Below, in pieces: positions 33,424 through 35,264 of a DNA stretch of 35,264 bases. The stretch lies in contig JAFOOX010000032.1 of assembly GCA_017425245.1 (NCBI GenBank), forward strand, positions 1 to 35,264, written 5' to 3'. The first letter of the stretch is position 1, and every line of letters starts with the position of its first letter. This DNA is from Gammaproteobacteria bacterium (GTDB lineage Bacteria; Pseudomonadota; Gammaproteobacteria; Enterobacterales; Neiellaceae). The notes beneath the pieces are model-generated. The model searched no databases. It was not told the origin of the DNA and saw only the letters and a list, made by a program, of their open reading frames with translations. Position numbers and translations under genes: made by a program.

Positions 33424-33459
33424 AAAAAAGCCCCCGGTTTATGGCCGGGGGCGATTATA
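33424..33459 (-). terminator. Terminator-like hairpin abutting truA, with a TATAAT upstream
   Basis: On the minus strand, TATAAT (33459–33454) is followed by the perfect stem GCCCCCGG/CCGGGGGC (33452–33445 and 33437–33430) with a 7-base loop. Six T follow, then the truA ATG. It has the form of an intrinsic terminator for fimV. The -10-like hexamer has no clear -35, though the region 17 bases upstream is only weakly different from random. Confidence 0.75.
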
Positions 33460-33495
33460 GGCAGTTCAGGGCAACGACTCACCCGTTAGCTGCAG

Positions 33496-35264
33496 TCACA
33501 ACGAACGTTGCAGCAGCAACAGCAGGCGCTGCGCTTCCAGCCGCTGGTCGACCGAGCCGTCGGCCAGCACATCATCCAGGATGTCACGCGCCCCATCCAG
33601 ATCATCAATCTCGATATAGGCCCGTGCCAGATCGAGCTTAGCGTTACAGCCATTGTCGGCATCAACGTCAATGTGATTGACCTCCGGCAACAGCTCTTCA
33701 AAGCCGTGAAAGGCACTCTGTACCTTGCTCTGGCCTTGGAAACCGGGCGGCAGCGCATCGCCTAGGCGATCGCTCTCACTGTGATCAGAGGCAAACAGCG
33801 GCGTGCGCCGCGATACCGGCTGGTCAAGGCTGGCCAAGGCCTGTTCGGTCTGGATATCGAAGGCTGCCGCTGGTGGTGTAGCACCAGCAACGGACAACTG
33901 ATCATCAGCCAAATCTGCAGCACTAACCACAGCCTCTCGAGCGTCTGTGCTTCCAGCATCACCACTGCTTTCGCCAGTCTCCTCCGCCGCGCTCACTGGC
34001 GCATCAACCCCACCCACCGGCGACAGCCCCCACTCAGGAGCCGCTGGCGAGGCTGGTGGCAGACGATGAGCGGTATCAGAATTGAGCTCGACCTCAATTC
34101 CTTGCTCAGAGACAACATCAAGATCAGCCTCGGTGGCCGCCTCGGCACTGCCGCCGACATCCGCTAGGCTTACCGCCAAATCACTGTCGATGCCGCCCAA
34201 GGCTGCCAGCTCGGCCAGCAGCTGTTGATTACGACTGGCAGTGTCAGCAGCATCAAGCTCAGGCTCAAGCGTTCCCTCTCCCTCCTGGTCGAGCGCTGCA
34301 CGGGCATTGGGTAAAGGCTCATCCAAACCCAACGCCGCCAGGTTGTCAGCGATCTCGTCGTCGTCCAGTTCGAGGGCGAAGCTCTCCTCATCCTCGTCCG
34401 CACTGCCAAGAGCGGCCAGCGCATCCTCCAGCGACCGCTCTTGATCACTGGCAGCTGAGGCACGCTCGTTTACATCAGCACGCTTGGCTGCCGCCTGCAG
34501 AGATTCCTCGGTGAAATCTGCGACACCGTCAAACTGCAGCTCTTGCCGCTCGTCATTAAATTTCTCAGCGTCTGCTTCAGTGAAGGACCCCAAGTCATCA
34601 ATGTCCAGCAGCTCGCCGCTGGACGCTGGGGCTGCGCTACCCTCAGGTTGTGGTGAAGACGCCGATTCAGATCCGGGCTCTGCTTCAAGCTCCAGGGTCA
34701 ATAGTTCGCTATCGCCCGCCTGCTCAAGCTGGCGCAACAACTCATCGGCGGTAACGCCTTCGAACTGGCTGAGATCCAGGTCCAGATCGTCATCAGTCAC
34801 GCGGGTGCCACTGGCCAGCGTGGTTTCCAGTAGGTCATCGTCAGGCTGGGCGACCAGATCAGGGACACCGTCAATGGCCTGCTCAGCAGTCAGGGCTTCG
34901 AGGTCAAACTCATCCTCGGCTGCAACCTCAGCCAGATCCAGCGCTGCGGTGGTGGCCGGCTCAGCGGTCAGGGCTTCGAGGTCAAACTCATCCTCGGCCG
35001 CAACTTCAGCCAGATCCGGCGCTGCGGTGGTGGCCGGCTCAGCGGTCAGGGCTTCGAGGTCAAACTCATCCTCGACCGCAACCTCAGCCAGATCCAGCGC
35101 TGCGGTGGTGGCCGGCTCAGCGGTCAGGGCTTCGAGGTCAAACTCATCCTCGGCCGCAACCTCAGCCAGATCCAGCGCTGCGGTGGTGGCCGGCTCAGCG
35201 GTCAGGGCTTCGAGGTCAAACTCATCCTCGGCCGCAACCTCAGCCAGATCCAGCGCTGCGGTGG
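33496..35264 (-). CDS. fimV: FimV-family protein, C-terminal part (N-terminus beyond the window)
   Basis: FimV is a large inner-membrane, peptidoglycan-binding hub needed for type IV pilus assembly, twitching and polar localisation. This fragment of about 589 codons is open to the window edge; GTG 34800 is internal to the frame, not the true start. It is very acidic and repetitive, as expected for the FimV cytoplasmic region. It ends in the conserved FimV C-terminal domain (NAKLDLARAYIEIDDLDGARDIL followed by a Leu-rich helix, LLLLLQRSL). The LysM and transmembrane parts would lie outside. A 26-residue tandem repeat occupies the visible N-terminal end. Position next to truA supports the name. 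Confidence 0.88.
   Translation of the reverse strand, partial: TAALDLAEVAAEDEFDLEALTAEPATTAALDLAEVAAEDEFDLEALTAEPATTAALDLAEVAVEDEFDLEALTAEPATTAAPDLAEVAAEDEFDLEALTAEPATTAALDLAEVAAEDEFDLEALTAEQAIDGVPDLVAQPDDDLLETTLASGTRVTDDDLDLDLSQFEGVTADELLRQLEQAGDSELLTLELEAEPGSESASSPQPEGSAAPASSGELLDIDDLGSFTEADAEKFNDERQELQFDGVADFTEESLQAAAKRADVNERASAASDQERSLEDALAALGSADEDEESFALELDDDEIADNLAALGLDEPLPNARAALDQEGEGTLEPELDAADTASRNQQLLAELAALGGIDSDLAVSLADVGGSAEAATEADLDVVSEQGIEVELNSDTAHRLPPASPAAPEWGLSPVGGVDAPVSAAEETGESSGDAGSTDAREAVVSAADLADDQLSVAGATPPAAAFDIQTEQALASLDQPVSRRTPLFASDHSESDRLGDALPPGFQGQSKVQSAFHGFEELLPEVNHIDVDADNGCNAKLDLARAYIEIDDLDGARDILDDVLADGSVDQRLEAQRLLLLLQRSL
34877..35264 (-). repeat. 78-bp in-frame tandem repeat within fimV
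   Basis: Nearly five copies of a 78-base unit run to the window edge, with copies beginning 78 bases apart (CAGGGCTTCG occurs at 34891, 34969, 35047, 35125 and 35203). Each unit encodes 26 residues containing AEDEFDLEALTAE and ALDLAEVA. The last two visible copies are identical where they overlap; the others differ by single bases, and the first copy is the most diverged. The true copy number is not visible. Confidence 0.95.

Noticed and set aside
34800..34800. GTG at 34800 as the fimV start
   Set aside because: The frame continues open and similarly acidic to the window edge, through the tandem repeat, so this is an internal codon.
34877..35264. CRISPR array as an explanation of the 78-bp repeats
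   Set aside because: Units are contiguous with no spacers, stay in frame within fimV and encode a regular acidic peptide.

Overview
The window is a gene-dense, GC-rich stretch of a gammaproteobacterial chromosome. Three gene neighbourhoods point to this class: psp–sap–tyrR, tig–clpP–clpX–lon–hupB–ppiD, and purF–cvpA–dedD–folC–accD–truA–fimV. All three are familiar from enteric, aeromonad, alteromonad and pseudomonad genomes, but the mixture does not let me name a genus. I see no phage, transposon, plasmid or CRISPR genes.

Layout. (1) 1–650: the 5' part of a 16S rRNA gene (minus strand) with its boxA leader and promoter. The rRNA match stops at base 36, so the left edge looks truncated or chimeric. 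(2) 649–4140, minus: an envelope and aromatic amino acid regulation cluster (ycjF-like, phhB, tyrR, gmhB). A promoter with a candidate TyrR box sits just before tyrR. (3) 4169–6661: the phage-shock system, pspABC (minus) and pspF (plus), divergent across a compact control region with a sigma-54 promoter and an IHF site. (4) 6665–11987, plus: the sapABCDF peptide ABC transporter, directly behind pspF. (5) 12062–20367, minus: the protein quality control block tig–clpP–clpX–lon–hupB–ppiD, with a heat-shock (sigma-32 type) promoter for lon. (6) 20535–24446: tRNA-Arg(TCT), then folD (plus), cysS (minus), ppiB and lpxH (plus). (7) 24460–27506: miaE (minus), a Yip1-family membrane protein and a membrane-bound diguanylate cyclase (both plus). 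(8) 27557–33423, minus: truA, accD, folC, dedD, cvpA, purF. (9) 33496–35264, minus: the 3' part of fimV, running off the window and carrying a 78-bp in-frame tandem repeat.

How the genes work together. Several sets respond to envelope or protein stress. PspF/PspABC senses inner-membrane damage. Sap is classically tied to antimicrobial peptides. ClpXP, Lon, trigger factor, PpiD and PpiB fold or destroy proteins. GmhB and LpxH feed lipopolysaccharide synthesis. The rest are housekeeping genes for one-carbon, purine, fatty-acid and tRNA metabolism.

I found no clearly new biological system. The points most worth a second look are regulatory or structural. Promoter elements are repeatedly embedded in intergenic hairpins (clpP, hupB, lon, truA). 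In truA the likely ribosome-binding site lies inside a terminator-like stem. Others are the fimV tandem repeat, a nine-G run inside sapA, a ycjF-like gene without ycjX, phhB without phhA, and the broken 16S end.
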